This document shows, piece by piece, positions 62,344 through 64,000 of a stretch of 64,000 nt of DNA. Positions within the stretch are counted from its first letter, which is position 1. Each line of letters opens with the position of its first letter. Both the position numbers and the translations under genes were made by a program. The DNA lies in contig NZ_CP109479.1 of the NCBI RefSeq assembly GCF_036227485.1, positions 2,914,001 through 2,978,000 of the forward strand. The letters are read 5' to 3'. The stretch comes from Streptomyces sp. NBC_01451 (lineage in GTDB: Bacteria > Actinomycetota > Actinomycetes > Streptomycetales > Streptomycetaceae). A model generated the notes under the pieces. That model worked only from the letters and a program-made list of their open reading frames with translations, had not been told where the DNA came from and did not search any database.

Positions 62344-62706
62344 TCAGGTGTGACCATCCGCCCGCTCGCCGTCCCACCGCGCCCGTCTCATGTCGAGGCG
62401 CGGCAGATGCCCCTCGGCGGCCCTGCTCGCCTCTTTCAGGGGCGTGCCCTCCGCGCGGTAGTGGCCGAGGGCCTCCAGTTCGTGGCCGGGGAGCAGGACG
62501 CCGTCCGCCCGGACGACACGCCACCACGGAACAGCACCTCCGTAGAGGGCCATCACCCGCCCGACCTGGCGCGGTCCGCCCTCCTCCAGCCACTCGGCGA
62601 CATCGCCGTACGTCATGACACGCCCGGGCGGGATCATTTCCGCGGCCTCCAGGGCACGCTCGGCGTATTCCGGCAGGGCGTCCGCCGGACGGCTCTCGTT
62701 GCTCAT
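62344..62706 (-). CDS. Alkyltransferase-like (ATL) DNA-damage recognition protein
   Basis: A 120-residue MGMT-fold protein without the reactive cysteine. The active-site PCHRV of alkyltransferases is replaced by PWWRV (residues 60-64). The DNA-binding Tyr of MTYGDVA and Arg of VGRVMA remain. ATL proteins bind O6-alkylguanine and hand it to nucleotide excision repair. Typical ATLs have PWHRV, so the second Trp is unusual. The gene is upstream of adnA on the same strand, 252 bases away; M. tuberculosis has the ATL gene Rv3204 in this neighbourhood. Confidence 0.86.
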   Translation of the reverse strand: MSNESRPADALPEYAERALEAAEMIPPGRVMTYGDVAEWLEEGGPRQVGRVMALYGGAVPWWRVVRADGVLLPGHELEALGHYRAEGTPLKEASRAAEGHLPRLDMRRARWDGERADGHT

Positions 62707-62891
62707 CCGGCCCATCCTGCCCCACCCCACCGACAATGTGACGAGACGGCGACCCTGGGTATTCCTCGCCCCGGAGCGGCGCTTGCGGCAGACTGTGCGC
62801 CCCCGCATTGCACCCTGATGCCCCTGTGTGTCAGTGGGGCATGCCACCATCGTGCGGGCGGTGACCGGTGATACGAGACCAAGAAGAGACC

Positions 62892-64000
62892 ATGAAGCAG
62901 CAGGGCGTGCACCCCGAAGGCACGGAGGACACCTCTGAGGTCTCGTCGCGTCCCGGTGCGGACGGCACCGGCCACGAGCACGAGCGGACACCGGGCGGAC
63001 CGGCCGTCGACTGCGCCGACGAAGACGCCCACGTCGAGGAGGTCGAGGGCGACGAACCGCTGCTCCCCGCGCGCGTGCACCGCCCCTCCGATCTCATGCG
63101 GCTCCTGGCCGGCGTCTTCGCGATCGTCGTCCTGCTCGCCATCGCCGCGTTCGCGCACGGCACCACGTCCGGGCTCGAACAGGACATCAACAAGGGCACC
63201 GGCCAGGCACCCGATCTGCTGATCAAGATCGCGGGACTGGCGTCGAGCATCGCGATCCTCCTGGTGCCGGTCGCCTTCGCGATCGAACGGCTGATCAAGC
63301 GGGACGGGCTGCGCATCGCCGACGGTGTGCTCGCGGCCGTCCTCGCGCACGGGGTGACCCTCGCCACCGACCTGTGGGTCGCCAAGGCCGCCCCGGACTC
63401 CATCCAGGAGGCGCTGACCCAGCCCTCCCCCGGCGACATCCACGCGCTCACCGACCCGGTGCACGGCTATCTCGCCCCGGTCATCGCGTACATGACGGCC
63501 GTCGGCATGTCCCGGCGGCCCCGCTGGCGCGCCGTGCTGTGGGTGGTGCTGATGCTCGACGCCTTCTCGATGCTGGTCACCGGCTACACGACACCGTTCT
63601 CGATCATCCTGACAGTGCTGATCGGCTGGTCGGTGGCGTACGGAACCCTGTACGCGGTCGGCTCGCCGAACGTGCGTCCCACCGGGCGCAACCTGATGGC
63701 GGGCCTGCGGCACGTCGGCTTCCACCCGGTGAGCGCGGCCCGTGAGGAGGTGCCGGAGGCCACGGACAGCGGTGACCGCGGCCGGCGCTACTTCGTCACC
63801 CTGGAGGACGGTCCCCCGCTGGACGTCACCGTGGTCGACCGCGAGCAGCAGGCGCAGGGTTTCTTCTACCGCATGTGGCGCAACATCACACTGCGCGGTC
63901 TGGCCACCCGCAGCAGCCTCCAGTCGCTGCGCCAGGCACTGGAACAGGAGGCTCTCCTCGCGTACGCGGCGATCGCCGCCGGAGCCAACGCGCCCAAGCT
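62892..64000 (+). CDS. Large membrane protein, N-terminal part (runs off the window)
   Basis: From ATG 62892 the frame stays open to the right edge (369 codons). An acidic N-terminal tail of ~55 residues precedes six or so membrane helices (LLAGVFAIVVLLAIAAFAHG; IAGLASSIAILLVPVAF; VLWVVLMLDAFSMLV). A soluble domain then begins (RYFVTLEDGPPLDVTVVDREQQAQGFFYRMWRN), resembling the start of a kinase-like fold. In actinobacteria this layout belongs to large proteins ending in a lysylphosphatidylglycerol synthase-type membrane domain; that part is beyond the window. AAGAGA lies just before the ATG. Confidence 0.75.
   Translation, partial: MKQQGVHPEGTEDTSEVSSRPGADGTGHEHERTPGGPAVDCADEDAHVEEVEGDEPLLPARVHRPSDLMRLLAGVFAIVVLLAIAAFAHGTTSGLEQDINKGTGQAPDLLIKIAGLASSIAILLVPVAFAIERLIKRDGLRIADGVLAAVLAHGVTLATDLWVAKAAPDSIQEALTQPSPGDIHALTDPVHGYLAPVIAYMTAVGMSRRPRWRAVLWVVLMLDAFSMLVTGYTTPFSIILTVLIGWSVAYGTLYAVGSPNVRPTGRNLMAGLRHVGFHPVSAAREEVPEATDSGDRGRRYFVTLEDGPPLDVTVVDREQQAQGFFYRMWRNITLRGLATRSSLQSLRQALEQEALLAYAAIAAGANAPK

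Overview
This is a 64 kb chromosomal window from a Streptomyces, or a very close relative. The evidence is high GC with strong third-position bias, many GTG starts, hairpin terminators lacking U-tracts, and intergenic repeat families typical of the genus. The gene order from dasR through nrdAB, the albaflavenone genes, sigR-rsrA, aroA, wblC and adnAB runs in the order I remember for S. coelicolor from about SCO5231 downwards. No prophage, integrative element, insertion sequence or CRISPR array is visible.

Layout: 0-2.7 kb holds the 3' part of dasR and a DUF3311/sodium-solute symporter pair. 2.7-6.5 kb holds class Ia ribonucleotide reductase nrdA-nrdB behind two NrdR boxes and a cobalamin riboswitch. 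6.7-10.7 kb holds a secreted S53 protease, a lipoprotein, a small membrane protein and a GlxA/AraC-type regulator that looks like displaced nrdS. 10.7-13.4 kb holds the albaflavenone pathway (CYP170-type P450 plus epi-isozizaene synthase). 13.4-15.3 kb holds peptide deformylase and a TPR protein. 15.4-20.8 kb is a signalling cluster: an HD-GYP protein, a degenerate HD partner, three roadblock-like proteins, a DUF4388/PATAN-like protein and a small acidic protein. 20.9-22.1 kb holds rsrA-sigR with its autoregulated promoter.

22.1-29.6 kb is housekeeping: an alpha/beta hydrolase, a SRAP protein, an M50 protease, aroA, rsgA, an SMR exporter, a TetR regulator, hisN and a CBS protein. 29.7-32.1 kb holds two identical initiator tRNA genes flanking a Sel1-repeat protein. 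32.1-41.2 kb holds a UPF0182 protein, a PPA1309 protein, a PDZ/Lon-like protease, moaE, an epimerase, a DUF2342 protein and a NUDIX protein. 41.3-44.4 kb holds three tandem AIM24-domain genes, one fused to TerD. 44.5-64 kb holds a YgjP-like protease, a ThiF-like/UbiB pair, wblC (whiB7) with a long leader containing a uORF and attenuator, uvrD2, mycoredoxin, nudC, an M20 peptidase, adnB-adnA, an alkyltransferase-like gene and the start of a large membrane protein.

Three themes tie the window together. Two matching sigma-R promoters (GGGAAT-N18-GTT) precede sigR and the mycoredoxin gene, linking thiol stress genes 30 kb apart. The wblC leader shows translation-sensing attenuation. Much of the right half (UPF0182, PDZ/Lon, DUF2342, UbiB, whiB7, uvrD2, mrx1, nudC, adnBA, ATL) keeps the gene order of the Mycobacterium tuberculosis Rv3193c-Rv3204 region. 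The least explained parts are the roadblock/PATAN/HD-GYP cluster, the TerD-AIM24 operon and a palindromic repeat that appears to lie in frame inside the SRAP gene.
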